The notes beneath the pieces were generated by a model, which saw nothing but the letters and a program-made list of their open reading frames with translations, did no database searches and was not told the DNA's origin. DNA of 64,000 nt from Sindora glabra. Taxonomy: Eukaryota; Streptophyta; Magnoliopsida; Fabales; Fabaceae. The stretch's first letter is position 1; the number at the start of each line of letters is the position of its first letter. The stretch covers positions 38,152,027 through 38,216,026 of the forward strand of contig CM035233.1 in assembly GCA_020226215.1 (NCBI GenBank). Reading direction: 5' to 3'. Positions 38,781 through 51,306 of the stretch are shown here, in pieces. The translations under genes were made by a program, and so were the position numbers.

Positions 38781-39394
38781 TGTAAAGTGTAAAATATTCC
38801 TTTTGTCCCATTTTATCTATGGCTTTGGGGAAAAATTTTGTTCTTTTTTATCGATCATTTTAAAAATTCAATGAAGTAATTTTTTTAAATTTATTCTTCT
38901 TTATCTCTAATAAATGCTTAATTAGTCTACATATTTATCTTAAAATATCCTAATGAATTTATTCCATCATATTTTTCTCTCTACTTTCAAATGCCTTGAA
39001 ATTTGTGATTATAATGTAATTCTCTAGTAATATAATTATCTTTTCACTCTCAATAGAGACTTAAATGCATGATAGAGTGATGATAGAATAAATTTTGATT
39101 ATTGCACTAAATGGTAGTTTTGAAAAATATTATAAAATTAAATATAATAGAGTAATGATGGAGTAACTTTCTCAATTCCCATAAAATAATTTTAAATGAT
39201 AGATAAAACAAGATGGAGGGAATGCAATTTAAAGAATAAAGTGAATCACCATAATTGTTGGAAAGAAAATTAAAGAAATATAATTATAAATTCAAAATTA
39301 ACTTTTCTTGATAGTTTGATAATTTATCAAATTCTAAATTCTAATTTTCCTTAGCAATTATGATTATTCACTTTACTTTCTAAAGTATACTTTG
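38780..39394. repeat. 2-kb tandem array, unit 2, first part (with MITE)
   Basis: Continues from unit 1 with tgtaaagtgtaaaata, interrupted by the Stowaway-like MITE at 38797-39222, then aagaataaagtgaatcaccataattg as in units 3 and 4. It is cut off at 39395 by the LTR of element B. Confidence 0.65.
38797..39222. mobile_element. Stowaway-like MITE
   Basis: 426 bp with inverted ends ttccttttgtcccatttt and, reversed, ttccctccatcttgtttt; the similarity continues as tatctat on both sides. The end sequence (ccctcc...tcc type) is typical of plant Stowaway elements of the Tc1/mariner superfamily, which duplicate TA; TA is present at the left junction and tg (probably mutated ta) at the right. Sister array units lack it (aagtgcgaaatacattttag near 55527), which confirms the insertion. 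Confidence 0.75.
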
Positions 39395-39840
39395 TGATAA
39401 TTCTAAAAGGTTAGATCCAATCCAAGATAGGTCAATCGATTCAAGTTGCCTACATAAATAGCAAAAAGTCAAGTGTACACGATGGAAGGATCCGCCAAGG
39501 ATACTTTGATACTTAAGTCAATAATGTAGGTAAAGTATGTGTAAGGAATTGTGCCTTAGGTATTAAGTATGTACCAGGAGCCTTTTATACGACCCTATTA
39601 TTTAAAAGTGTGCTCACATGGTAGTGAATTTGTAGCTTGTCCTTACAGATGTTGTCTCTAACATGTTGGAGTTATTCTAACCCTTGATGGATAATAATTA
39701 GGCTTGAGCCTAGTCAAGAAGATAAGAATGTGATTAGCATGACTAGATATTTGGTCAGTTATGTACCATTTATTGCAAACTAGGTTGAATTGGTGACATT
39801 CAATCAGATGGGATTTGGTTGGATATTTTGGCCATTGTTA
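39395..39840 (+). repeat. 5' LTR of element B
   Basis: It begins tgataattctaaaaggtta and ends tggccattgtta, with shared landmarks against 19964-20430 (aagtcaagtgtacacgatgg, gatacttaagtcaat, ggatattttggccattgt). The final ca has changed to ta. Confidence 0.75.
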
Positions 39841-41099
39841 CTTGCCCCTTTCTTCCTCACCCATTTGAATGGATTCACTATTGATTTGTATTAATGGCTC
39901 ACATGCTTTGGAACTCATGTCATTGCGGATCTCCAGACATATCTTAATGTGATTACTCACAAGGATTATTGTCTTAACCCTTGATTCTTTTCTTATCCTA
40001 GCCATTGGATGGGTATGTTTGTTCATGTTTCTTTATCTTAATTGCCCCTTCCTAATCCTTTGGATTTAGGATGGTTATTTACCATCAAGTCATTTTGATT
40101 GTTAAAAAAAAGATCATACAAATTCCTTTCTTTTAACACTCTTTGTTCATTTCAATCTTTTTCATCTTTGGTTTGTGTACTCTCTTTAGGCAAGGCAGTT
40201 TTTGCATTCTTCATTCTTCTTTTCCTACATCTTCCAAGTATGTTTACTCTTTGTTTTCTTCTATTTTCTATTTCAATAATTATCATCCACTGTTATTTTC
40301 CTTTTATTGCCTTCTTTTTCATACATGTTATGGAGATTCAATGAACTATGATGAACTATATACTTACTATCTTTGTTTGAACTACTATCACCTTCTTTGG
40401 AGAAAGCATTTCATTTTTTGCTTTAATTTATTTGGTACTAACAAGTTTTCAAGTTGTTTGAAAACTTGTTTCTATGATCTATTTATGATGATTCACTTTT
40501 AATAGGAATCTTTGTCTTTATTTTTCTTCCTTATGTACTATTCATTTGTTAGAGTCCTTTTGTTGAGGATTTACATTGTAATTAGCTAAAAACTATCACC
40601 TTTGATATTGTTGTTTATCCATTTTGTGTGAACATTAAATGTTGTTTAATCATAAGAGTCAATTAGATTATATTTATTTCTTAACCTCTAATCTTTTGCT
40701 TCTTTAAAGGTTCCATTCAAACATTGATGTCCTTTGCCTTGTACTTTTGTGATACCTCCTTCATCAAAATCATCTAGTTCCTCTTTAACCCTCTTAGAGC
40801 AATCAAAATTATTTAAATCCATTTTTACTCTACCTTTAACTATTGTTAGCTTTAACTATTGTTATGGCCAATTAATCTAAAAATTATGACAGGGAGGACT
40901 TAGCATATTCTCTTGTAAATGGGTTAAAAGACCTAAACTGGGTGGATATGGATAATAAAAACCACTATTGCATCTAGTAATTGGATAGATTTAAAAGTTA
41001 TATCTATCTTTTAATAATGTTGTTCAGTCACTAAGGATATGAGATTGATATATCTTCTTGCCAAAGAAGATAAATAGTTATCATACGTCTTCTTTTTTC

Positions 41100-42630
41100 A
41101 TACGACACATATAATGGATTAAAATTTTTCCTCCTTGTTTTACTTTCAAATAAGTTTTGAAGCGCCTAAACATCTACCCTACTTAGTTTACTTGGAATGC
41201 CCAGGGTACTTGTTAGCTTGCTTTAAAACCTTTTGTAATAAGACCAAGCCTATATCTTGTAATTCATGTGTCTTTTTTTATTTTAACACTTATTTCCATC
41301 AAAAGAATGAGGCTTGGACCTATATTATGTAAAGATCTGATTGAATACTCTTCAGTCAACCCTATATGAGTGTGATAGGGTGGAAAAAATAACTTTTGCA
41401 AGGTTTATATGGTTAAAGGTACAAGATCATGTTAAATTCACAATACCAGACAATTGTACCATGTGAAATAGGTTAAAGGTCATGAACATCCTCTTCTTCC
41501 TAAACTTCATGATTTCAACGAGAATGATTAAGATACTATTGCTTGGATCCTTTTGTGTGCTTATGAAAAGCCTCTGAACATTTATTAAGATTATAGTATC
41601 TATTTCTTATTGCTTAGATTTTCTTTTATTTGTATTACTCTTAACCTTTTTTGAATTTCCTTGTGGAGCAGCAATTAAGTGAAAAAGACTTTGGCATTTT
41701 GAATTTTTCCATGGAGACATTAAGAGTTGGTCTAGTTTGAAAGGCTTATCTTAAGAATGAGAAAGGTGTAACCTTTACTATAGCCACTCCAATTCAAAAT
41801 CCTAGTTTGACAAAAGAAACATCAATCAATATGGTAGATACCTCTTCTATTGATGTTAATCCTAAAGTACAAGTTTTAGGGGATGTTGCTATTCCTAGTT
41901 GTTCGAGGCAAAAGTCAAAAGAGAAAAAGGGTAAGAGAAAGTGTGCAATCAATTTCATTCTTGAAAGTAATGGAAGAGATGAAACAACTAACTCTAGAAG
42001 TTTTAAGATAATTTTAATTAAGGTTTCTCCTTAAGTGAATATTCCTCAAAGCTTTTAGTATAAAGATGTGGATTTTACTCCCTAGTTACAAGGGCACCTT
42101 GTGACTAACATTAACTGCCAAAAGAATTGTTCTTATCTTATTTTATGGTTATAGAGATTGATCAAGCACTTAGAAATTTTTTAGAAATTACTCCTAATGT
42201 TGAAAAGAATAATAGAGACTCTCTATAAAACCATTTAGAATTAATGAAAAAGAATTTAGTGACTATTCAATAATTTTTGGATAAAACATTTTGGAACTTA
42301 TTGAATCGAGGAATAGAGATATGGATTTAACATTCTTACGCGATCATTGAATCCTTATTAGACACTTACTATGAAAAGGAGAAAGAATAGGAAAAAGAGT
42401 TAAATGAGAAAGATAAGGATATTCAAAAATTAAAAAGGAAAGCCCTAGAATTTGATTCAAAACTCCTGAATATGCAGCCTAATTATTGGCTTTTTTTCAT
42501 TCAGGATTTGGAAAGGCTATTCATTATTTCCGTTATTTCAATCCTTCCACTAACACCACTAAGATTCATAAGAATTCCATCCTTGAAGATATCTTGAAGA
42601 TGGAGAACCCTAAGAAAAGGAAAGCCCCTT
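41100..42630 (+). pseudogene. Degenerate gag-like ORF of element B
   Basis: An open piece at 41135-41332 contains VFFYFNTYFHQKNEAWTYIM, resembling the FFYFF...K.E.W.YF motif of plant gypsy-type ORFs (putative gypsy type transposon family). A second piece at 41807-42034 is serine/lysine-rich (SRQKSKEKKGKRK). A third near 42350-42470 is a charged coil (EKELNEKDKDIQKLKRKA) closely matching EEELNEKDKEIQMLKK in element A. Stops and frameshifts between them rule out a working protein. The role in the live family is presumably structural, as a gag-like protein; this is inference. Confidence 0.5.
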
Positions 42631-43250
42631 AATTTTTTGTACTCTTAATGAATGTTTATTAAGTATTTTTTTATTTTGCTCAAATAATATTTACTATTTT
42701 GCTTGAATAATACATTAAAAGTTTAATGATACTTTTCTTCGATCGCATTTTTTGTTTTCCTTAGCTTCTAACAAGTTTTTAACTATAGTTCATTCATTTT
42801 GCTTTCACTTATCCTTAAGTGTTCTTTAATTGTTATTCTATTACCAAAAGGTTTTGAAATAATTGTTTAGGTTTTTTAGGTTATTTGACCCATGAGTTTT
42901 AAAGTTCTTATAATTTATTGGAATTTTCATAATGCTCAAACTTTCAATGTGCCTTTCTACTGGTTGATCAGATCTTCTTTCTTATTCTTTGCTTGGAGCT
43001 TTTCTTAAGGTCAACCGAACCTTCTTTTAGAATTTGACTCTTTGATGCTGCTTAAACCTTCTCTATTATGAGTCATTTTATCTTAAAACCATTTGGAACT
43101 TTCTTGATGACTCTATTTATCATGGCTTAGCCTCCATTGTCAACTCAAGAGTACTAAGTGAAATATAGGGATAATTCACCTATCTTTGCCCCTAATTTAG
43201 AAATTATTTAAAATTTTTAGGAGCATCCTATCTAGGACTCTAATGTCCTC

Positions 43251-43377
43251 TACTATTTGAGAATAGAAGACATTAAATAGAATACACTTCCACAAAATTC
43301 AAAACATTTTCAAAAATGAGTGAATTGCATTTAAATTCCACCCAAACATTAAAAAAAGTGTCAATGAAATCTTTAGG
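43251..43377. other. Unassigned junction sequence
   Basis: AT-rich stretch between the ragged end of element B and the CACTA-like element. I see nothing definite. Confidence 0.3.
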
Positions 43378-43820
43378 CACTATAAAAAAAATGGATGTTG
43401 ATTATTAGTTCGAGACTAACATTTTATAGATCACCTTTTAAAATTAAGTAAGCAATTTTCATGCCTGTAAACATCAATTGATTCCAAAAATTAATATGTG
43501 AAATTTTAACTTTTCCCAGCATGATGATTCAAATACCCTTTGAACAATGGTGATGTAGAAAATCAACATCTTAAGTTTTTGCACTTTTTCATTAGCACAA
43601 AAAGTCTCTTCTTGGACATTAGTTACTTCATCAATCAATATCATAAGTTTCTCACTAGTTTTAAAAATATCATCATGTCATTATAAATGTCAATTATATT
43701 AATGTTTCTCATTTTAAATTTTTATATGATTTTAAAAATATTATCACGTCAATATAGAAGTCAGTTATAATGATAACCAACATTTATTAACTAACTTCTA
43801 TTAATGATTATGTAGTAGTG
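43378..43820. mobile_element. Small CACTA-like non-autonomous element
   Basis: It begins cactataaaaaaaatggat and ends in tagtagtg, whose reverse is cactacta. The CACTA...TAGTG termini and an internal repeated motif (atcatgtcattataaatgtc / atcacgtcaatatagaagtc) are typical of short CACTA derivatives. The 3-bp flanks (agg and tct) do not match, so the call is moderate. Confidence 0.5.
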
Positions 43821-43834
43821 TCTTCAACTAGTCC

Positions 43835-45055
43835 ATATCTTCTACATCATTTCACATGAATTTTGGATTCAAATATCTTGATCAAACTAATTTACCAATT
43901 AAACTAAAAAAAATATGATCTAGTTATAAAAAATTAAAATTATTATGTTGTTGTTGATAATTTTATTTAATTTCTAATTAGATCTTTCTAATCTAAAATT
44001 TTTGAATTAGATTTAGATATATTTATAGGTCAAGTTATCGAGTCTCAAGCTAAATTTTTCTTACATAATTATATAAAAATTATTAGCCCAACCTTGGCAT
44101 ATTTATCTTTTAAAAAAATTAGCTTAACCTAGTATGATTAAATATGCATAGCCTAAGGCCTAATTCAAAAGTTCAATTAGTTTTATTTTAAATATTTTTA
44201 AGAAAAAATTAAATTTATATAAAAATACATATTTAAATAAATAATAGGATATTTAAAAATATAAAATATTTATTTATGTCAAATTAAATATTATCACCTT
44301 AAAAATAATTAATTATAATTATTTTTTATAATATATATTTGTATTTTTGTAATCAAATTCATACAATCAGGCTAACCTTGTTCATGTAATCATGATCTAA
44401 ACGTGGCCTAAATATTAATCAAGCCATAAAATAAAAGTCCAATTAATCTTCCATCCTTAAAAAGTTAGACACTAAATATTTTTTAGGGTCATACAATAAG
44501 TCTAATTAGATCCTAATCTTCTTTTTTTAGTTTTAATTAGGTACTTTCCATTATTATCCTATTAAATTTTGTTAGTAATTGGCCCAATTAAACAATGTTC
44601 TATTGGGGTTTTATGGAATTAGAAAAAAAAAGACCTCATATTTCTCTTTAAAAATAAAGTAATTCTATGGAATATTCTTATTTTTTTAAAATTATTTGCC
44701 ACTTACATACAAATAAAAATATGGAATTTGTACTTCAACAATTATTAAAACATATCAAAAAAGTGTCTTTCATGTATGCCAATTGCTAACAAAATCTAAT
44801 AAGAAAATGACGTAAAGTATCTAATTATAAATAGAAAATATAAAGACCCAATTTAAAACTTTTAAATTCTAAGGATCTAACTAAAAATAGAGTAAAATTA
44901 TAAGGAATAAAAGAGTCATTTAACATCATAAAAATTATGGACATATTAAATAATTTAATCATACATTAGAGCATTTATTATGGGAATGATAACAGTATTT
45001 ACAGTTCGGCCAACCACTTGAAATTTTTATTAATGAAATTCAAAGACATTAAACT
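43835..45055. repeat. 2-kb tandem array, unit 2, middle part
   Basis: It resumes at the landmark cacatgaattttggattcaa (compare 37721 and 54390), continues through aataaagtaattctatgga and ccacttgaaatttttatt, and stops at aaact (45051-45055), where the copia element is inserted. The unit continues at 52966. Confidence 0.7.
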
Positions 45056-45523
45056 TGTAGATCACCATTAATTGAATTTATTTTATTTTTAAGTAAAATC
45101 GAATTAAGCATGTAGCTCAATTATATAAGACCCGAAAGTAAAAAAAAATGATCCAATGGATTATATATTTACCTCATTATTATATATATTATGTTAAAAA
45201 TGTTATTTGGACATATTTACGTATATTTGGTATAAGGCCTGTTGTTAAGTTCATGATAAGTGGACTCAACTAAGACTTTATATATTAGTGAGATTAGATT
45301 CCTTCTCCACACTTGATGTTTATGACCATTCGCTCCATCAGAGCATCGCAAACCCCAAAAAGTGCAAGAAAGGAAGAGCATATTCTCTGCATATGTATTT
45401 GTGTTAAAATATTAGAAATCACGAATGAATTCAAAAGGTATACATTATTGTTAATTTATAATATTCTTATATTAGTGCTTCTTATTTTGATGTATAATCT
45501 GTAAAATTATGAATTTTTATATA
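45056..45523 (+). repeat. 5' LTR of the copia element
   Basis: About 468 bp, starting tgtagatcaccattaattga. It matches the 3' LTR through atttattttatttttaa, tatatatttacctcattatt, gagattagattccttctccac and aaatattagaaatcacgaat. Relative to the 3' LTR it has lost about 15 bases just after the initial tgta, and its last bases are degenerate (tata rather than caca). Confidence 0.88.
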
Positions 45524-45535
45524 TGGTATCAAAAC
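45524..45535 (+). promoter_or_regulatory. Primer-binding site of the copia element
   Basis: tggtatcaaaac follows the 5' LTR directly and matches the usual initiator-methionine tRNA site TGGTATCAGAGC with two changes. It would prime minus-strand cDNA synthesis. Confidence 0.8.
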
Positions 45536-46729
45536 AAGTTATATAAATTAGAATTATGATCTTATTGTGATTTTAATTTAATTTTTGTTGATAGTTATTT
45601 TTATATGATTTTATCCAAGAGAAATTTTGCATTGTATAGTACTATTTTAGCTTTTGGAATATAAAAAAAAATTCATTCTATATTATATTATACATATATA
45701 TATGTTTTGACATCTTTTATATATATTATAAATTGAAATTCATTTCACACACACACACACATATATACATGTTTTGGCCTTTTTATGTAAAAAGGTTTTG
45801 ATGTTTACTTTTTATATATGTACATGATTGGCATTCTGTTTAGCGCTCTATTGTATATTTGCATATGTGTTGATGTTCATATTTTAACATTATATACATA
45901 TATTTGTTTGAAGTTTCTGTATATACATTTGACATTTTGCAATTCATGTTTGACATTTTATAATATATATTTGACGTTTGACGTTTTATATACATTTGAC
46001 TCTTATAGTTGCTATATATCATCTATGGTATTCTATATATAAACATTTGACATTTCATATATATGTTTGACTTTTTATAATTCATGCTTTGGATTTTATG
46101 TTTATGCACATTCTTTTTCATTTAATTTGGCATGCATTCAATCATTAAAATTATTTTGATGTGTTTCAAGAATGAGACTTATTTTGAGAAAAAAAATTAT
46201 ATTGAGGTGAAAAAATTTTATGGGCAATTTGGATATATATTTTCCCTATTTAGAATTGAGTTAGTGGAATTAAATATTTATCACCGTAGTGATCATTTGA
46301 CAAGCCAATAAAATTCCTGTGTCATTAGGGATTTTCTCATCATTTGAATTAGTTCATATAATCACTTACCCAGAAGAGGTCATTTTGTGAGTTAATTTGA
46401 ATAACTTAGAGCTTTTATAATAATAGGCAAGTTGATGATCCTTTTGCCTATAGGTGTTGAATTTTTCAATTTTGTTTATTATTATATTAGCTTAATAATC
46501 TAAGGATATCTTAAGGTTTATTACTTTTTCCTCCTATCGGGGAATCTGTAATAATATTTTAAGGTGCCTAATGTTTAAAAAAATATAAGCTATTATTTAT
46601 TGCTCATAATATTAACTAAATTTCTACTATCATCATTGTTTTTAGCTTTATGTACTTTTTTCCCAAGTAATCAATCTTTTCTAATTGAAAATAAGACTAA
46701 TACAAATTAAGAGAATGTGGAATTAGCTT

Positions 46730-47460
46730 TAATCATGATAGATATGGATATGGCAATTAGAGTTGAGAAAACTGCTGATTTTACTTCCCAAAGTACTATT
46801 GAGCAAAAAACTTATTATAGAAATAGGATGGGGCCAATCGCTTAGCTTTGATGGTGACAAAAAGATTAATCTCTAAAAGTTTAGTTCAAGATATTTTAAC
46901 TATTGACAATGCTAAAACCTTGTTTACTTCCATTAGCAAAAGGTATGTAGTTTTTTATAAGGCCGAAGCTAGTCAATTGGTGAAGAAATTTGTTGATGTA
47001 AGGTATAATTGTACTAGTGGTGTTAAGGAATATATCCTAAGGATGGTTACTATTTTTACTAGACTTGGTGAGCTTGAATGCCTTCTTAATGATACTTTTC
47101 TTGTAAACTATACCCTAAATACCTTACCTTTGCAATTTAATGCCTTGAAAACATATTACAATACCCAAAAAGAAAATTAGGATGTTAAGACTTTAATATC
47201 CATTTATGCTCAAGAAGAAGAAAGGATAAAACATGAATTTTCAGATAATGTGAACTTAGTCAATTAGTCATATCCTAAGAAGCCTTTTAATAAAAGAAAT
47301 TTTAAGCCCCTGGGTAAAAGTGGTCCTAAAAGAAACCTTGATCATAATTACTATGATCCTAAACCTATGATAACCAAAGATGAATATTGGTTTTGTAAGA
47401 GGATAGGTCATAGAAGGAAGAATTGTCTTACTTATAAGAAGTACCTAGAAAAAAAATAAG
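46730..47460 (+). pseudogene. Copia gag (UBN2-type) remnant with zinc knuckle
   Basis: The start resembles MALRIE-type copia gag (MDMAIRVEKTADFTSQST near 46745). An open part at 46848-47180 carries the capsid-like region (MVTKRLISKS, NAKTLFTSISKRYV, YILRMVTIFTRLGELE, YNTQKEN), and after one stop, ISIYAQEEERIKHE follows. A CCHC knuckle remnant, YWFCKRIGHRRKNC, is near 47388-47430; its first cysteine is replaced by tyrosine. Family role: packages element RNA in virus-like particles. In-frame stops and the lost cysteine make it non-functional. Confidence 0.85.
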
Positions 47461-47529
47461 AAGAAAAATAAAAATGAATCAAGTAATTCTTTTGCTCTCA
47501 TTTGCTTTGAATCTAGTTTAATAGATGTC

Positions 47530-47610
47530 CCTGTTAATTATTGGCAGATTGACTTTAGGGCATCTTTCCATGTTACTAATACCTTACAAGGATTCAAGAG
47601 TAAGTGAATG
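47530..47610 (+). pseudogene. Copia aspartic protease remnant
   Basis: The reading YWQIDFRASFHVTNTLQGF corresponds to the WxIDSGAxxHV motif of copia proteases; the catalytic D is kept but SG has become FR. The rest of the domain (about 47634-47850) is only partly open. Confidence 0.65.
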
Positions 47611-47959
47611 CCAAGTAGGGATGAAGTCAATCTATGTATAGGAAAGAAGAACAAGTGCAAGTAGAATACATAGACATAGTTGAATTAAAATTGAATTCAA
47701 GATTTATTTTGTCTTTCAAAGATACTTTATATGTACTGTACATAAGGCCAAGTTTGATTCTTTTATTAAAACTTCAGAATTTAAATTTTTACTTAAGTTT
47801 TAATAATAGATCTTATTGGTTATTTTATAATTCTATTATTTTTAGTAATCTTTAAAGATCTAATAGTTTGTATAAATTGAATCTTTATTTTAAATAGTTT
47901 GATTTTCTTTATGGTATGAATATTGGTGTTAAAAGGCCTTTGGCTAAGGAAAAAAAAAA

Positions 47960-49065
47960 TTTTATTTACATAAAAGTCTAAGTCATATATCAAAGCAAAG
48001 AATTAATAGGTTAATAAAAGAGAATGTTATTCCATATCTTGATAATTTTGATCATGATTGTATTGATTGTATTAAAGGAAAAATGACTAGAAAAACTAAT
48101 AAAGATTCTACTTATAGTGAAGATCCCTTGGAGATAATTCACACAAATGTAAGTGGTCCTTTTAAGAACACATTATGTGGGTATTTCATAACCTTTATAG
48201 ATGACTTCTCCCATTATTGCTATGTCTATTCATAATCTCTTGAAAAGTTTAAAATTTTTAAAGTTGAAGTAGAAAAATAGTGTGACAAAAAGCTTAAAAT
48301 TGCAAGATCTAACTATGATGGTAAGTATTATGGCAAAGCTAGCAATACAAGCTAAGTCAGGGGCTTTTTGCTAAATACTTGCAAGATTGTGGGATAGTTT
48401 CCTAATTTACTATGCCTAGGACTCTTGAACAAAACAAAGTGGCTAAAAGATGAAATCACACTTTGATGGACATGGTAAGATTTATGATGAGCAAAACCAA
48501 TTTACTAATTTTTCTTTGGAGTGAAGCCTTAAAAACTACTGTGTATAACTTAAATAAAGTCCCTACCAAATCTATAACCAAAACACCCTTTGAACTTTTT
48601 AAGGGTTGGAAACCTAGTCTAAGCCATCTTTGAGTGTGGGATTAACCTAATAAAGTAAAAATCTATGACTTTATGGCTTCAAAGTTAAATCATAAAATCA
48701 CCAATTATTATTTTATTAGATATCCTAATAAATCTAAAAGTTACAAATTCTACTATCCTACTTGTGGGATAAAGATAATTGAGGAATTTGCAGCAAAAAT
48801 TCTTTAAAATGATATTTATGATTCTAGTGACCTTCAAAATGATGATAATGTTTCAGAGAAAGCACCAGTTATTTTTCCTATGCATGTTATGCAAGAAAGG
48901 ATGGTGTATCAACCTATTAACAAAATACATGATGCACAAGATCATGAGGGTGTTATAAATAATTCACCTAAGCTAAAAGAACCTGTTGTGCCTATTGATG
49001 CTCTTGTTAGATATTCTGAAAGGGTAAGAAGACCTGCAATCTCAAATTATTATTTGTGTGCCTAG
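47960..49065 (+). pseudogene. Copia integrase remnant
   Basis: The HHCC-type zinc region is partly visible (HKSLSHISKQRINRLIKE, DCIDCIKGKMTRKTNK), followed by the catalytic core LEIIHTNVSGPF...YFITFIDDFSHYCYVY. The first catalytic aspartate, in the usual IHTD motif, is asparagine here. Multiple stops follow from about 48232. The segment up to 49065 (LVRYSERVRRPAISNYYLC) is the linker that precedes reverse transcriptase. The enzyme would insert element cDNA into host DNA; this copy cannot. Confidence 0.85.
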
Positions 49066-50140
49066 GTGAGGCTAATTATGATATTAAGCAAACTATTGAT
49101 CCAATAAGTTATAATAAAGCAATTTCTTGTAGACAATCTAGTAAGTGGATAAAGGTAATGCATAATGAGATTCAATCTATGTATTCTAATGAAGTGTGGG
49201 AGTTATTTGAAATTCTAAACAATTTTAAACCTTTTAGTTGCAAATGGGTGTTTAAGACTAAAAGGATTCAAAAGGCAACATTGAGCCATTCAAGCAAGAT
49301 TAGCAAAAAAGTTTATGCAAAAGGAAATGATAGACATAAAAAAGATTTACCTATATCTCCTAAAGATTCCCTAAGGATTACTATAGCTTTGGAGGCTTAT
49401 TATGATCTGAAACTCCATCAGATAAATGTGAAAATTGCTTTCTTGAATGGAGATTTATATGAAGAAGTCTACATGCAACAATGTTTTATTGAAAATAGAA
49501 ATGCACATTTGGTATGCAAGTTAAAGAAGTCAACTTATGATCTTAAACAAGTCTAGGCAATGGTATTTGAAATTTGATAAAATCATCTCTTTTATAAGCT
49601 TTGTTGAAAATAAGGTTAATTAATACATATACCTCAAGGTGAATGGAAGTCATTTCATTATTCTTGTTTTGTATATGAATGATATGTTACTTGCTAGTAG
49701 TGATATTAATTTGCTTCATGAGACTAAATCTATGTTGTCTCCATCTTTTGTCATGAAAAACCTTGATGATGCATCTTTTGTTTTGGGTATTGAAATCCAT
49801 AAAAATGGGTTTAGACACTTTTTGGAACTTTCTCAAAAAGCATACATCAATTGTGTTTTTAAAATGTTCAACATGGATAAATGCACACTTGGAGATGTTC
49901 TTATCTCTAAAGGTGATAAATTCAATAAAGATCAATGTCCTAAGAATGAAATTCAAAATGGTTTGATGAAAGATAGAGCATATTCCAGTAATATAGGAAG
50001 TCTAATCTATGCACAAGTTTGTACAAAGCCTAATTTGTCTTTTATTGTGAGTGTTCTCAGTAGGTATCTCTTTAATCCAAGTGATAAACATTGGATTGCT
50101 AGTAAAAAAGGTAACGAGATATTTATAGAAAACTAAGGAT
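49056..50140 (+). pseudogene. Copia reverse transcriptase remnant
   Basis: Two overlapping open parts: 49056-49556 (WIKVMHNEIQSMYSNEVWEL, CKWVFKTKR, LHQINVKIAFLNGDLYEEVY) and 49639-50136 (VLYMNDMLLASSD, SFVLGIEIHKNG, CTKPNLSFIVSVLSRY). The catalytic YVDD box reads YMND, and the earlier VKTAFLNG block reads VKIAFLNG. A stop and frame change lie near 49554-49640. It is the best-preserved part of the element and fixes its class as copia. Confidence 0.92.
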
Positions 50141-50184
50141 TATATGCTAGTTTATAGAGGGTCAATGATCTTGAAATAATTAGA

Positions 50185-50440
50185 TACATGTATTCAAATT
50201 TTGCTAGTTGTGTAGATGATATGAAATCAACATCAAGCTATGTTTTTCTTTTGGCTAGTAGGGCTATCTCTTGGAAAAATATGAAACAAACACTTATTGC
50301 ATCTTCCACTATGCAAGCAGAATTTGTTGCTTATTATGGTGTAGGTATACATGCAATATGGCTTAAAAATTTTATTTCTGGGCTAAAAGTAATTGACTCC
50401 ATCTTAAGGCCTTTGAGGATTACTATAACAATTCTATAAA
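50185..50440 (+). pseudogene. Copia RNase H remnant
   Basis: Open for 83 codons: CVDDMKSTSSYVFLLASRAI, ISWKNMKQTLIASSTMQAEF, HAIWLKNFI, matching the C-terminal RNase H of copia polyproteins (SWKSKKQ..VALSSTEAEY). The reading continues with frameshifts to about 50610. Downstream, 50615-51197 is non-coding up to the polypurine tract. Confidence 0.88.
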
Positions 50441-51306
50441 AGTAATGTTCTCAAAGAATAATATGACATCCAGTGCTTTTAAACATATTGAAATTAAGTG
50501 CTTTGCAATTAGAGATTAGGTTAAGAATGGTGACATTCTTATTAAACATGTTAACACTAAGATAATGATAGTAAATCCTCGAACTAAGGCTATTCCACTT
50601 ATTATTTTTAAGTAACATGTTTCAAACATGGGTATTTTAAGTTCTTTTAATGTAATTGTTTAAGGGGAGTATGTACATTTTATCTTGTGTGCACATTATG
50701 GAATTTAAATGTTATTGAGATAAAGTTTATCTTAAGACATAGCTATTTTTTGGTGAAAACATTGTTTACTTTTGCATAAATGTAACTACAGTTGTCTCTT
50801 GAAAGAGATGAAATTAAAAGTTAATGTCCTATTTATAAAAGTAACTATAGTTGTCTCCTTGGAAAAATGGTTGTTTGTAGTGATATCTTTATAAAGGATC
50901 TTTACATTGGAGTATAAAAGGATCACTTGGTCATACTATATGTATAACTACACTATCACGTTCTTGTGATCATGTCACTAAGACAATTGACTCTTATAAT
51001 TATTAATGTACTATATAGTAAATTGGTATATCATTCTCCATAGTTCAAAATTGGATGCTTTATTGGACCTAATTATGTTTTAAGGTAAATTGCATTAAGG
51101 TATGATTTATTTTATGGCCACTTATGTTATTATTTGACTCGAAATCATTTTTATTAATCAATTTTCAAAATTAATAAAATTTAATTAATGTTACCTAAGT
51201 GAGAGAATGTAAGAATTTTTTAATTTTTAGGCCATTATTAATTAGATTTATTTTATTTTTAAATAAAATTGGATTAAACATGTAGGTCAATTATATGAGG
51301 TCAGAA

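Larger units (their letters stand above)
39395..43250 (+). mobile_element. LTR retroelement B (same family as A; 3' end lost)
   Basis: It starts with a recognisable family LTR (39395-39840), the conserved cttgccccttt word after it, and the same degenerate gag-like and coiled-coil order as element A. No matching 3' LTR is present before array sequence or other repeats resume, so the right end is deleted or rearranged; the boundary given is approximate. It lies within unit 2 of the 2-kb array. Confidence 0.65.

Noticed and set aside
40099..40502. Overlapping 81- and 119-codon plus-strand frames in element B
   Set aside because: Phe/Ser-rich translation of a T-rich stretch shortly after the LTR; not open in element A.
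45818..46042. Overlapping frames on both strands (74 and 60 codons) in the copia leader
   Set aside because: They arise from a short repeated tttgac/atatat motif in non-coding leader sequence.
49687..49956. 89-codon minus-strand frame
   Set aside because: Antisense shadow of the copia reverse transcriptase.
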